A stretch of DNA of 48,367 nucleotides from an uncultured Paludibacter sp. (GCA_937927845.1 CALFXE010000284.1:1-48367), one strand, 5' to 3'; numbered from the stretch's first letter, positions 9,114 through 18,892 are shown. Numbers and translations: made by a program. Notes: generated by a model from the letters alone, not told the origin.

Positions 9114-9138
9114 TGCCCGAAATTAAAGCATAAAATAT

Positions 9139-10983
9139 ATGTGCGGAATAGTTGGTTATATAGGTCAAAGAAATGCCTTTGACATTATCATTAAAGGATT
9201 AAAAAGATTAGAATATCGTGGTTATGATAGTGCAGGAATAGCACTGATAAACAATGAAGGAAAGCTAAACGTCTATAAAACAAAAGGAAAAGTATCTGAA
9301 CTCGAAAATCATACAATCGATAAAGATATATCGGGTAATATAGGAATAGCTCATACACGTTGGGCAACGCATGGGGAACCTTGCACAGTAAATGCCCACC
9401 CTCACTTCTCATTTTCAGAATCTCTTGCACTTGTTCACAATGGCATCATCGAGAATTACGCTACCCTTAAAGAAAATCTCCAATCTAAAGGTTATATTTT
9501 CAAGAGCAGTACCGATACGGAGGTGTTAATTCAATTCATAGGTCACATTATGGAGTCAAATGATATAGATCTGCTTACTGCTACTCAGCTTGCTTTGCAG
9601 GAAGTAGTTGGTGCATATGCAATTGCTGTATTAGAAAAAAATAATCCGAATACAATAATCGCTGCTCGAAAAAGTAGTCCGTTGGTTGTCGGAATTGGTG
9701 AAAATGAATTTTTCTTAGCTTCTGATGCCACACCTATAGTTGAATATACCGATAAAGTTGTTTATCTGAAAGATGAAGAAATCGTAGCAATAAATAGAGA
9801 AAAGGATATCAAGATTGTTAATTTATACAATGTAGAAACTACACCCGAAATAAAACAAATAACATTGAATTTAGGGCAGATAGAAAAGGGTGGATATCCT
9901 CATTTTATGCTGAAAGAGATTTTTGAACAACCCGGATGTATATACGATTGCATGAGGGGTCGTATTAATATGGAGGCTGATAACGTGGTTCTTTCCGCTG
10001 TGATTGATTACAAAGAGAGGCTTTTAAATGCAAAGCGATTTGTAATTGTTGCTTGTGGCACTTCATGGCATGCCGGATTAATTGGCAAACAACTGATTGA
10101 GATGCTGTGTCGCATTCCTGTAGAGGTTGAATATGCTTCAGAATTCAGGTATCGTGATCCTGTTATCAATTCTGATGATGTGGTAATCGCAATATCACAA
10201 TCGGGTGAAACTGCTGATACTTTAGCTGCCATTGAACTTGCAAAAAGTAAAGGCGCATTTATTTATGGTATCTGCAATGCGGTTGGTTCTTCTATTCCGA
10301 GGGCAACGCATACAGGTTCGTATATTCATGTCGGACCGGAAATTGGAGTTGCATCAACAAAGGCTTTTACAGGGCAGGTTACTGTTTTGACAATGTTGGC
10401 TCTGACATTAGGGAAAGCAAATAACACAATAAAAGAAGAAACTTATCTGAGTATTGTAAAGGAATTAAATAATATTCCGGAGAAAATGAAGAAGGTTTTG
10501 GAGTTAAACAATCAAATTATTGAGCTTTCTCGAATGTTTACTTATGCTCATAATTTTATCTATTTAGGTCGTGGGTTTAGCTATCCGGTTGCACTTGAAG
10601 GTGCGCTGAAGCTGAAAGAAATTTCATATATACATGCTGAAGGGTATCCTGCTGCCGAAATGAAACACGGACCTATCGCACTTATTGATGCAGAAATGCC
10701 TGTCGTGGTGATTGCTACAAAAAATGCATTATATGACAAAGTGTTAAGTAATATCCAAGAGATAAAAGCTCGTAACGGAAGGGTAATTGCAATAATTACC
10801 GAAGGTGATAAAATTCTTAGCAATATTGCGGATTTTTGTATCGAATTGCCCGATACCATAGATTGTTTAGAACCTTTAGTTGCTACTGTACCTTTACAAT
10901 TACTTGCTTATCACATAGCTGTTTGTAAAGGAATGAATGTCGATCAACCTCGCAATCTTGCTAAATCGGTAACAGTCGAATAA
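9139..10983 (+). CDS. glmS: Glucosamine-6-phosphate synthase (isomerizing)
   Basis: GlmS makes glucosamine 6-phosphate from fructose 6-phosphate and glutamine, the first step to UDP-GlcNAc for peptidoglycan and lipid A. The 614 residues divide into an N-terminal class II amidotransferase domain and two sugar-isomerase (SIS) domains at about 290-420 and 460-600. The catalytic Cys follows the initiator Met directly (MCGIVGYIG), with THTRWATHG-like IAHTRWATHG and DTEVL further on. SIS signatures CGTSWHAGL and SQSGETADT are present, and the C-terminus ends LAKSVTVE as in the family. It is the first gene of a run with carAB (61-base gap), trpE, trpG, hisH and hisF. A 7-bp hairpin (10997-11018) lies in the gap to carAB and may modulate read-through. 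Confidence 0.98.
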   Translation: MCGIVGYIGQRNAFDIIIKGLKRLEYRGYDSAGIALINNEGKLNVYKTKGKVSELENHTIDKDISGNIGIAHTRWATHGEPCTVNAHPHFSFSESLALVHNGIIENYATLKENLQSKGYIFKSSTDTEVLIQFIGHIMESNDIDLLTATQLALQEVVGAYAIAVLEKNNPNTIIAARKSSPLVVGIGENEFFLASDATPIVEYTDKVVYLKDEEIVAINREKDIKIVNLYNVETTPEIKQITLNLGQIEKGGYPHFMLKEIFEQPGCIYDCMRGRINMEADNVVLSAVIDYKERLLNAKRFVIVACGTSWHAGLIGKQLIEMLCRIPVEVEYASEFRYRDPVINSDDVVIAISQSGETADTLAAIELAKSKGAFIYGICNAVGSSIPRATHTGSYIHVGPEIGVASTKAFTGQVTVLTMLALTLGKANNTIKEETYLSIVKELNNIPEKMKKVLELNNQIIELSRMFTYAHNFIYLGRGFSYPVALEGALKLKEISYIHAEGYPAAEMKHGPIALIDAEMPVVVIATKNALYDKVLSNIQEIKARNGRVIAIITEGDKILSNIADFCIELPDTIDCLEPLVATVPLQLLAYHIAVCKGMNVDQPRNLAKSVTVE

Positions 10984-11044
10984 ACAGATTGAGGGAAAAG
11001 ATGCGAAAGAACATCTTTAAATATGATAAGAATAATTAATTTAA

Positions 11045-14000
11045 ATGAGAAATATAACCCTGCTCCTCGATGATGGGAGCCGCTTCCAAGGTAAATCGTT
11101 CGGATACGAGAACTCGGTATCAGGCGAAGTGGTGTTCAATACTGCTATGACGGGCTATCCCGAAAGCCTAACCGATCCTTCCTATGCCGGACAACTCATG
11201 GTGCTGACTTATCCGCTAATCGGAAATTACGGTGTACCGCCATTCACGTTTGATGAAAATGGATTGCCTCTGTTTATGGAGAGTGAAAAAATTCATGCCG
11301 AAGCGATTATCGTGAGTGATTATTCTGAAATGTTCTCGCATTGGAATGCTGCCGAAAGTCTGAGCGATTGGTTGAAGCGCGAAAAAGTGCCCGGAATAAC
11401 CGGTATTGATACGCGCGAACTAACCAAAACATTACGCGAACGAGGTGTGATGATGGGGCGCATTCTCTTTGATGATGAAACTGATGAAAAGGACTATCCA
11501 AAATTTCTTGAAGAATTAAAAGCAATCGATTATGAGAGTATAAATTACGTAGATATTGTATCCTGTAAAGAAGTGATACATTATAATAAAGGTGGAAAGA
11601 AAAAAGTGGTGCTTATCGATTGTGGTGTGAAGACCAATATCATTCGCTGCCTGTTGAAGCGAAATGTGGAAGTCATCCGAGTGCCTTGGAATTATGATTT
11701 CAACAGCTTTGAGTTTGATGGTTTGTTTATCAGTAACGGTCCCGGCGACCCAAACCAATGCCAGGAAGCTGTCCTCAACATTCGCAAAGCCATGCAAAAT
11801 CCCAATCTACCCATTTTCGGCATTTGCATGGGCAATCAACTTTTATCGAAAGCCGGTGGTGCTAATATCTTCAAGCTGAAATACGGACATCGCAGTCACA
11901 ACCAACCGGTGCGCATGGTTGGCACAAATCGCTGCTTTATCACCAGTCAGAATCACGGCTACGCAGTGGATAACGACTCGCTACCTGCCGATTGGAAGCC
12001 GCTGTTTATCAACATGAACGATGGTTCTAACGAGGGAATTCGGCACACAACTAATCCTTGGTTTTCGGCACAATTCCATCCTGAAGCTGCATCCGGACAA
12101 ACAGATACAGAGTTTTTGTTCGATGAATTTATCCAAACTTTGGAAACTGGTAAATTGCAGCTTGATAATGAAACGACTATTGCTGAAACAGAAACAACAG
12201 TACGCAAATTTAAGAAAGTGCTGCTACTCGGTTCCGGTGCATTAAAAATCGGTGAAGCGGGAGAATTTGACTATTCGGGTTCGCAAGCCCTGAAAGCACT
12301 CAAAGAGGAAGGCATTCAAACCGTGCTGATAAATCCGAATATCGCTACGGTACAAACAAGCGAGGGCGTTGCCGACCAGATATACTTTCTGCCCGTAACG
12401 CCCTATTTTGTGGAGAAGGTAATCGAGAAAGAACGTCCCGAAGGTATTATGCTTGCTTTTGGCGGACAAACGGCATTGAATTGTGGAGTGGAACTTTTCC
12501 GTAATGGTGTGCTGGCGAAACATAATATAGAAGTGCTTGGAACGCCTGTACAAGCTATTATAAATACCGAAGACCGTGAACTTTTCGTGCACAAGTTGGA
12601 CGAAATCAATGTTAAGACAATCAGGAGTGAGGCTGTAAATAACAAGGCTGATGCTCGTAAAGCTGCTGCTCGCTTGGGTTATCCTGTGATTGTGCGTGCT
12701 GCATATGCCTTAGGTGGTTTGGGTTCAGGCTTTTGCGATAATGAAGAAGGCTTAGACCAATTAGTTGAAAAAGCATTTTCATTTTCACCACAGGTATTAG
12801 TTGAGAAAAGTCTGCGTGGATGGAAAGAAGTGGAATATGAAGTCGTGCGCGACCGTTTCGACAATTGCATTACCGTATGTAATATGGAAAACTTCGATCC
12901 GCTCGGTATCCATACCGGCGAGTCCATAGTGATTGCACCATCGCAAACTCTGACAAATGCAGAATACCATAAATTACGCGAAATTGCTATTCGCATTGTG
13001 CGTCATATCGGAATTGTAGGCGAATGTAATGTGCAATATGCCTTCGATCCCGATTCGGAAGATTATCGTGTTATTGAAGTAAATGCCCGACTAAGCCGCT
13101 CATCGGCACTTGCCTCCAAAGCAACCGGCTATCCATTAGCTTTCGTTGCTGCTAAATTGGGTTTGGGCTATGGCTTGTTTGATTTGAAAAACTCTGTAAC
13201 CAAAACCACGACAGCATTTTTCGAACCGGCATTAGACTATGTTGTATGCAAAATACCGCGTTGGGATTTGGGTAAATTTCAGGGAGTCGATCGGGAATTA
13301 GGTTCTTCAATGAAGTCTGTCGGTGAGATTATGGCTATCGGGCGCACTTTCGAAGAGGCTGTACAGAAGGGTCTGCGCATGATTGGCTTGAATATGCACG
13401 GTTTTGTTGAAAACAAAGAATTGACGATTGATGATATCGACAAAGCTTTGTGCGAACCTACTGATAATCGCATTTTCGTAATTTCAAAAGCTTTACGAGC
13501 CGGATATACGGTTGAGCAGATACACAATCTGACCAAAATAGATAAATGGTTTCTCGATAAATTGATGAATATTGTTCGCACAGCGGATAAATTAGAGGAG
13601 ACACCGCATAACGATAATATCCCTACCGAATTAGAAGCATTGATTCATTCGGCAAAGCGTCAGGGTTTTTCTGATTTTCAAATTGCGCGTGCCTTGTGGA
13701 AAGACCAGATGGACGATCTACACATTACCTTGGTGCGCAACTTTCGCAAACAGCATGGCATTGTACCGGTAGTGAAACAGATCGACACATTGGCAGCCGA
13801 ATATCCAGCGCAGACCAACTATTTATACTTGACATACAATGGAATATCAAATGATGTAACTTACTTGGGCGACCATCGCTCGGTGATTGTACTCGGCTCT
13901 GGTGCTTACCGCATAGGTTCGTCAGTGGAGTTCGACTGGTGTGGAGTTCAAGCACTCGAAACCATTCGCAAAGCTGGTTGGCGCAGTGTGATGATCAACT

Positions 14001-15421
14001 ACAATCCTGAAACCGTGTCGACCGATTATGACATGTGTGACCGCCTTTACTTTGATGAGCTGACTTTCGAGCGAGTGATGGACATTATTGAATTGGAAAA
14101 TCCGCATGGCGTTATAGTATCGACCGGTGGACAGATTCCTAACAACCTCGCTATGCGTTTGGACAAACATAAGGTAAATATACTCGGCACTTCAGCACAA
14201 AGCATCGACAATGCCGAAGACCGCGAAAAATTCTCATCCATGCTCGACCGTATCGGTGTCGATCAACCGCGATGGAGGGAAATGACTTCGATGGAGGATA
14301 TCAATGAGTTTGTAGAGGAAGTGGGTTTCCCTGTGTTGGTGCGACCTTCATACGTACTTTCCGGTGCAGCCATGAATGTATGCTCCAACAACGAGGAACT
14401 TGAACGCTTTCTGTTGCTGGCAGCCAATATCAGTCAGAAACATCCGGTAGTGGTTAGTCAATTTATCGAGCATGCCAAAGAAGTGGAAATGGATGCTGTT
14501 GCTCGCAATGGTGAAGTTATAGCCTATGCAATCAGTGAGCATATCGAATTTGCAGGTGTTCATAGCGGTGATGCCACAATTCAGTTCCCACCTCAGAAAC
14601 TCTATATTGAAACTATCCGCAGAATAAAACATATAATGCACGAGATTGCAAAAGCATTGAATATTTCAGGACCGTTTAACATTCAATTCTTAGCACGAAA
14701 TAATGATATTAAAGTGATAGAGTGTAACTTACGAGCTTCACGTAGTTTTCCATTTGTAAGCAAAGTTCTGAAAATCAACTTTATCGAACTTGCAACTAAA
14801 GTAATGTTAGATATTCCGGTAGAAAAACCGTCAAAAAATCTCTTCGATTTAGATTATGTAGGTATAAAAGCTTCACAATTTTCTTTCAGTCGCTTACATA
14901 AAGCCGATCCTGTACTTGGTGTTGATATGGCTTCCACAGGTGAAGTAGGTTGCATAGGCTCAAACACTTACTCTGCTATTCTCAAAGCTATGTTATCAGT
15001 AGGATATCGTATACCTAAACAAAATATTCTACTTTCAACAGGGACACCGCAACAAAAGGTCGATATGCTCGATGCTGCCCGCTCTTTAGTTAAAAATGGC
15101 TATAAACTCTTTGCTACAGGCGGGACACATAGATGGTTGACAAATTCGGGCATTGAAAGCACTTTGGTATATTGGCCCAGCGAAGAAGGACAACCACAGG
15201 CTTTAGATTTGTTACATGAGAAAAAAATTGATATGGTAATTAATATTCCTAAAAATCTTTCGGCAAGTGAATTAAGAAACGGCTATAAATTACGCCGTGC
15301 AGCCATTGATCTTAATATCCCGCTACTTACGAATGCTCGTTTGGCAAGTAGTTTTATTCATGCATTTTGCACTATGAATATGGATGACATTTCGATTAAA
15401 AGTTGGGAAGAATATAAATAA
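11045..15421 (+). CDS. carAB: Fused carbamoyl-phosphate synthetase (CarA-CarB), eukaryote-like
   Basis: A single 1458-residue chain makes carbamoyl phosphate from glutamine, bicarbonate and two ATP, for arginine and pyrimidines. Residues 1-370 are the glutaminase subunit, with the catalytic Cys261 (FGICMGNQLL) and His345/Glu347 (AQFHPEAA). Residues 388-930 and 940-1320 are the two ATP-grasp synthetase halves, and 1325-1458 is the MGS-like allosteric domain. Bacterial CarA and CarB are normally separate proteins. Here the linker is short (about 15-20 residues). Many stretches match my memory of human CAD/CPS1 rather than E. coli CarB: KSLRGWKEVEYEVVRD, NMENFDPLGIHTGES, IGIVGECNVQYA, RIGSSVEFDWC and PSYVLSGAAMNV. 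The glutaminase triad is intact, so it should use glutamine (CPS II type). The frame is open throughout, with no sign of frameshift. Confidence 0.96.
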   Translation: MRNITLLLDDGSRFQGKSFGYENSVSGEVVFNTAMTGYPESLTDPSYAGQLMVLTYPLIGNYGVPPFTFDENGLPLFMESEKIHAEAIIVSDYSEMFSHWNAAESLSDWLKREKVPGITGIDTRELTKTLRERGVMMGRILFDDETDEKDYPKFLEELKAIDYESINYVDIVSCKEVIHYNKGGKKKVVLIDCGVKTNIIRCLLKRNVEVIRVPWNYDFNSFEFDGLFISNGPGDPNQCQEAVLNIRKAMQNPNLPIFGICMGNQLLSKAGGANIFKLKYGHRSHNQPVRMVGTNRCFITSQNHGYAVDNDSLPADWKPLFINMNDGSNEGIRHTTNPWFSAQFHPEAASGQTDTEFLFDEFIQTLETGKLQLDNETTIAETETTVRKFKKVLLLGSGALKIGEAGEFDYSGSQALKALKEEGIQTVLINPNIATVQTSEGVADQIYFLPVTPYFVEKVIEKERPEGIMLAFGGQTALNCGVELFRNGVLAKHNIEVLGTPVQAIINTEDRELFVHKLDEINVKTIRSEAVNNKADARKAAARLGYPVIVRAAYALGGLGSGFCDNEEGLDQLVEKAFSFSPQVLVEKSLRGWKEVEYEVVRDRFDNCITVCNMENFDPLGIHTGESIVIAPSQTLTNAEYHKLREIAIRIVRHIGIVGECNVQYAFDPDSEDYRVIEVNARLSRSSALASKATGYPLAFVAAKLGLGYGLFDLKNSVTKTTTAFFEPALDYVVCKIPRWDLGKFQGVDRELGSSMKSVGEIMAIGRTFEEAVQKGLRMIGLNMHGFVENKELTIDDIDKALCEPTDNRIFVISKALRAGYTVEQIHNLTKIDKWFLDKLMNIVRTADKLEETPHNDNIPTELEALIHSAKRQGFSDFQIARALWKDQMDDLHITLVRNFRKQHGIVPVVKQIDTLAAEYPAQTNYLYLTYNGISNDVTYLGDHRSVIVLGSGAYRIGSSVEFDWCGVQALETIRKAGWRSVMINYNPETVSTDYDMCDRLYFDELTFERVMDIIELENPHGVIVSTGGQIPNNLAMRLDKHKVNILGTSAQSIDNAEDREKFSSMLDRIGVDQPRWREMTSMEDINEFVEEVGFPVLVRPSYVLSGAAMNVCSNNEELERFLLLAANISQKHPVVVSQFIEHAKEVEMDAVARNGEVIAYAISEHIEFAGVHSGDATIQFPPQKLYIETIRRIKHIMHEIAKALNISGPFNIQFLARNNDIKVIECNLRASRSFPFVSKVLKINFIELATKVMLDIPVEKPSKNLFDLDYVGIKASQFSFSRLHKADPVLGVDMASTGEVGCIGSNTYSAILKAMLSVGYRIPKQNILLSTGTPQQKVDMLDAARSLVKNGYKLFATGGTHRWLTNSGIESTLVYWPSEEGQPQALDLLHEKKIDMVINIPKNLSASELRNGYKLRRAAIDLNIPLLTNARLASSFIHAFCTMNMDDISIKSWEEYK

Positions 15422-15478
15422 ATTAATATTGTAACAAATTGCAGAAAGTATTAAATTTGAACTGTTAAATTTCAAAGC

Positions 15479-16900
15479 ATGTATCTTATAACACCAAAGC
15501 TGACATTTATACCGCCACATATTGCAGATATATCAACACCTGTATCGGTATATATCAAGCTGAGAGAGCTGTATCCCTCTGCAATAATGCTCGAAAGCTC
15601 CGACTATCACAGTCAGAATAACGCTATGTCATTTATTTGTTTCGATCCAATTGCAGAAATTATAGCAGACAATGATTTGTGTAGCATGTCATTCCCTGAT
15701 AACATTAAAAAAACAGAGAAAATTACTGCTGAAAAAAATCTACCATCATTATTACATGAATTTATCAATAGTTTTAATCTTTCAACTCAATCAAACTCAA
15801 CGAATAAACTACCTGTAAACGGATTTTTCGGATATACAGCATATGATTCTATACAATATTTTGAAACAATAGAAATTCAGAATAAACCGGATGCAGAATA
15901 TATCATTCCGTTGATGCGTTATACTCTATACCGTAATGTCATTGCATTCAATCATTTTACAAACAAAATGTATCTTGTCGAATTTAACTTCGATGATAAT
16001 GATAGTAGTATAGAGCAAAAAATCATTGAAATACTGAATAATCAATCTGTCAAGCCATCATCATTTAAAATGGAAGGAGAAGAAACTACCAATCTCAGTG
16101 ATAGTGAATATATGAAGATGGTTGAGAAAGGAATTTATCATTGTTATCGTGGTGATGTTTTTCAGATAGTTTTGAGTCGCCAATACAGTCAGAAATTTTC
16201 AGACGATGAGTTTAATGTATACCGTGCCCTTCGCAACATAAATCCATCGCCATATCTTTTCTATTTCGATTATGGTACTTACAAAATTTTCGGTTCGTCG
16301 CCTGAAGCACAGTTGATTATAAAGGATAAAATTGCCACAATCAACCCAATAGCTGGTACGTTTAAAAGGACAGGCGATGATAGCTGCGATCGTGAGTTGG
16401 CTGAGAAATTAAGCAATGACCCAAAGGAAAATGCCGAGCATGTCATGTTAGTCGACTTAGCACGTAACGACCTGAGCAGGCATTGTGCAAACGTAAAGGT
16501 CAACATCTACAAAGAAGTACAATACTACTCTCATGTACTTCATCTGGTATCGAAAGTAAGTGGAGAGTTGGACGATAAATCCACTTCCACACAAGTTATG
16601 TCATCTACATTTCCGGCAGGCACATTGAGTGGTGCACCTAAACACAGAGCTATGCAATTGATAAATGAAATTGAAAATCAGCCACGTGGTTTTTATGGAG
16701 GTTGTATCGGTTACATGGGATTTGATGGCAGTATAAACCAAGCAATAATGATACGTTCATTTCTTAGCAAAGGTAACACACTATATTCACAAGCAGGAGC
16801 CGGCGTAGTTGCCAAATCAGTTGTTGAAAATGAACTTCAAGAAGTAAAAAATAAACTTGGTGCATTAAAAAATGCCGTAATAATGGCAGAAAAATTCTAA
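15479..16900 (+). CDS. trpE: Anthranilate synthase component I
   Basis: Together with TrpG this subunit turns chorismate and glutamine-derived ammonia into anthranilate, the first step to tryptophan. The 473-residue chain has the N-terminal tryptophan-binding motif (MLESSDYHS, compare LLES in feedback-inhibited TrpE) and the chorismate-binding C-terminal domain with NPSPYLFYF, GSSPEAQ, PIAGTFKR, LVDLARNDL, GTLSGAPK and GGCIGYMG. NPSPY and the LES motif favour TrpE over PabB, the main alternative. No other trp genes (trpD, C, F, B, A) are in the window, so the pathway is split. It begins 57 bases after carAB and ends 16 before trpG. Confidence 0.92.
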   Translation: MYLITPKLTFIPPHIADISTPVSVYIKLRELYPSAIMLESSDYHSQNNAMSFICFDPIAEIIADNDLCSMSFPDNIKKTEKITAEKNLPSLLHEFINSFNLSTQSNSTNKLPVNGFFGYTAYDSIQYFETIEIQNKPDAEYIIPLMRYTLYRNVIAFNHFTNKMYLVEFNFDDNDSSIEQKIIEILNNQSVKPSSFKMEGEETTNLSDSEYMKMVEKGIYHCYRGDVFQIVLSRQYSQKFSDDEFNVYRALRNINPSPYLFYFDYGTYKIFGSSPEAQLIIKDKIATINPIAGTFKRTGDDSCDRELAEKLSNDPKENAEHVMLVDLARNDLSRHCANVKVNIYKEVQYYSHVLHLVSKVSGELDDKSTSTQVMSSTFPAGTLSGAPKHRAMQLINEIENQPRGFYGGCIGYMGFDGSINQAIMIRSFLSKGNTLYSQAGAGVVAKSVVENELQEVKNKLGALKNAVIMAEKF

Positions 16901-16916
16901 TAAATTTAAACGTAAA

Positions 16917-17486
16917 ATGAAAATACTTGTTCTCGATAATTACGATTCATTCACTTATAATTTAGTACACTATATTGAAGAAATAATCGAAGATAAGGTA
17001 GATGTATTCAGAAATGACCAAATCAGCATAAGCGATATAGCCAAATACGACAAGATATTGCTCTCTCCCGGTCCGGGTATTCCCGACGAAGCAGGTATAT
17101 TAAAAGCACTAATCAACACATATGGTTCGACTAAAAGTATTCTCGGTGTATGTCTTGGATGTCAAGCTATTGCTGAAGTTTTTGGAGGTTCAATCATCAA
17201 TTTGAAAAATGTATATCATGGTGTGGCGAGACCTGTTCACGTAGAAGATTACAACGACTACATCTATAACGATATACCACAAACTTTTATGGCAGGACGT
17301 TATCATTCTTGGGTTGTCAATGATGCCGATTTACCTGATACACTTAAAGTAACATCGCGCGATGACATGGGATTGGTGATGGGTTTAATGCACAAAACAT
17401 ATGATGTGAGAGGAGTTCAGTTTCATCCTGAATCTATACTTACTGAATATGGTAAGGATATGTTGCGCAACTGGATTGAAAAATAA
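16917..17486 (+). CDS. trpG: Anthranilate synthase component II (glutamine amidotransferase)
   Basis: This class I amidotransferase delivers ammonia from glutamine to TrpE. It has 189 residues, opens with LVLDNYDSFTYNLVHY, and carries the nucleophile in LGVCLGCQAI, the RYHSWVV motif and the His-Glu pair in VQFHPESILT. The 16-base spacing from trpE indicates a translationally linked pair. In some bacteria the same protein also serves PabB for folate; no pabB was seen here. The hisH start follows 11 bases later. Confidence 0.94.
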   Translation: MKILVLDNYDSFTYNLVHYIEEIIEDKVDVFRNDQISISDIAKYDKILLSPGPGIPDEAGILKALINTYGSTKSILGVCLGCQAIAEVFGGSIINLKNVYHGVARPVHVEDYNDYIYNDIPQTFMAGRYHSWVVNDADLPDTLKVTSRDDMGLVMGLMHKTYDVRGVQFHPESILTEYGKDMLRNWIEK

Positions 17487-17497
17487 AGCTTATAACA

Positions 17498-18097
17498 ATG
17501 AAGATAGTCATAATAAAATATAATGCCGGAAACATTCGTTCTGTCAGCAACGCACTCAATCGTCTTGGATATCAGGCATTAATAACCGACGATAAAGAGA
17601 TAATTCAATCTGCTGATAAGGTGATATTCCCTGGTGTGGGTGAAGCATCATCAACAATGAAATATCTGAAAGAGACAGGACTTGATAAAGTAATTCTATC
17701 GCTTACTCAGCCGGTATTAGGGATTTGCCTTGGTATGCAACTTATGTGTAAATATTCTGAAGAAGGAGACACACAATGCCTTGGAATATTCGATGTACCT
17801 GTAAAGCGATTTATTCTACCTGCTGACAATATAGAGTTCAAAATTCCCCATATGGGATGGAACACCATCAGTGATGTGAAAGAGCCTTTATTTGACGAAA
17901 CACACCATAACAGTCATGTATATTTTGTTCATAGTTATTATGTGCCTGTTAATGAGTATACAATTGCTACGACTGAATATATAGTCCCATTTAGTGCAGC
18001 ACTTAGAAAAGATAATTTTTTTGCAACTCAATTTCACCCTGAGAAAAGTGGTAATTTCGGCGAAATATTATTGAAAAACTTTATTGCTCTGGGTTAA
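17498..18097 (+). CDS. hisH: Imidazole glycerol phosphate synthase, glutaminase subunit
   Basis: HisH hydrolyses glutamine and channels ammonia to HisF for the fifth step of histidine synthesis, which also releases AICAR to purine synthesis. It has 199 residues with the family opening KIVIIKYNAGNIRSV (YNAGN replaces the usual YGxGN), the oxyanion region FPGVGEA, the catalytic Cys in GICLGMQLM, VYFVHSYYV, and the His-Glu pair in ATQFHPEKSG. It is 11 bases after trpG and 36 before hisF. In many bacteria hisA lies between hisH and hisF; here it does not. Confidence 0.96.
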   Translation: MKIVIIKYNAGNIRSVSNALNRLGYQALITDDKEIIQSADKVIFPGVGEASSTMKYLKETGLDKVILSLTQPVLGICLGMQLMCKYSEEGDTQCLGIFDVPVKRFILPADNIEFKIPHMGWNTISDVKEPLFDETHHNSHVYFVHSYYVPVNEYTIATTEYIVPFSAALRKDNFFATQFHPEKSGNFGEILLKNFIALG

Positions 18098-18133
18098 TTT
18101 CAAACAAAGACCAAAACAACATAAAACGACATC

Positions 18134-18892
18134 ATGCTATCAAAACGTATAATACCTTGTCTCGATATAAAAGACGGCAAGACAGTGAAAGGGATTAACT
18201 TCGTCAATATCAAGGAAGTTGGCGACCCTGTAGAATTAGCGTCATGGTATGCATCTCAGGGAGCAGACGAACTTGTATTTCTCGACATAACAGCATCGCA
18301 CGAGAGACGTAAAACCTTCGCACAGCTTGTGGAGAGAATAGCGTGTGAGATAAATATACCTTTTACTGTAGGCGGTGGAATATCTGAAATAGCCGATGCC
18401 GGATTATTATTAAATGCAGGTGCCGATAAGATAAGCATTAACTCTTCGGCTGTCAAGTCGCCCAAACTTATCAATGACATGTCTCAAGGTTTCGGTTCCC
18501 AGTTTGTGGTTGTTGCCATTGATGCCATTCAGAATACAGTCTCTAAAAAATGGGAGGTTACGATCAACGGCGGACGAATAAACACAGGGATAGATTTGTT
18601 TGAGTGGGCAAAAGAAGTTCAGGAGAGAGGTGCCGGCGAAATTCTCTTTACCAGCATGAATCATGATGGAGTAAAGCAAGGCTTTGCCAATGAAGCACTC
18701 GCTCTTTTGTCATCATTAGTTTCCATACCAGTAATCGCATCGGGAGGTGCCGGTTCGATGGCAGATTTTAAAGATGTTTTTACGATAGGAAAAGCTGATG
18801 CCGCCCTTGCAGCAAGTGTATTTCATTATCGTGAAATAATGATACCTCAGCTCAAAGAATATCTTAGGAGTAATGAGATTGCGGTTAGATAA
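18134..18892 (+). CDS. hisF: Imidazole glycerol phosphate synthase, cyclase subunit
   Basis: This (beta-alpha)8 barrel condenses PRFAR with ammonia from HisH to give imidazole glycerol phosphate and AICAR. It has 252 residues. Catalytic Asp11 is in RIIPCLDIKDGK, the second catalytic Asp in VVVAIDAIQ, and the phosphate-binding signatures VGGGISE, GADKISINS and ASGGAGS are present. It is the last gene of the glmS-carAB-trpEG-hisHF run and is closed by a strong hairpin immediately after the stop. Confidence 0.97.
   Translation: MLSKRIIPCLDIKDGKTVKGINFVNIKEVGDPVELASWYASQGADELVFLDITASHERRKTFAQLVERIACEINIPFTVGGGISEIADAGLLLNAGADKISINSSAVKSPKLINDMSQGFGSQFVVVAIDAIQNTVSKKWEVTINGGRINTGIDLFEWAKEVQERGAGEILFTSMNHDGVKQGFANEALALLSSLVSIPVIASGGAGSMADFKDVFTIGKADAALAASVFHYREIMIPQLKEYLRSNEIAVR

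Larger units (their letters stand above)
8408..9138. other. 731-bp divergent intergenic region with repeats and remnants
   Basis: No intact gene was found between dapF (minus) and glmS (plus). The region holds the dapF promoter (8458-8488), a copy of the dispersed repeat (8632-8700), a pair of 15-bp direct repeats (8766-8812) and the glmS promoter (9078-9113). An open plus-strand stretch at 8830-8963 reads about 44 residues (SFNRFYEKYKPQTAIRTSSN within it) after a stop and without a start codon. It may be the tail of a lost gene, but I cannot assign it. Confidence 0.6.

Noticed and set aside
15479..17486. Aminodeoxychorismate synthase (pabB/pabA) instead of trpE/trpG
   Set aside because: The feedback-site motif MLESSDYHS and NPSPYLFYF point to TrpE; a role of TrpG in folate synthesis as well cannot be excluded.
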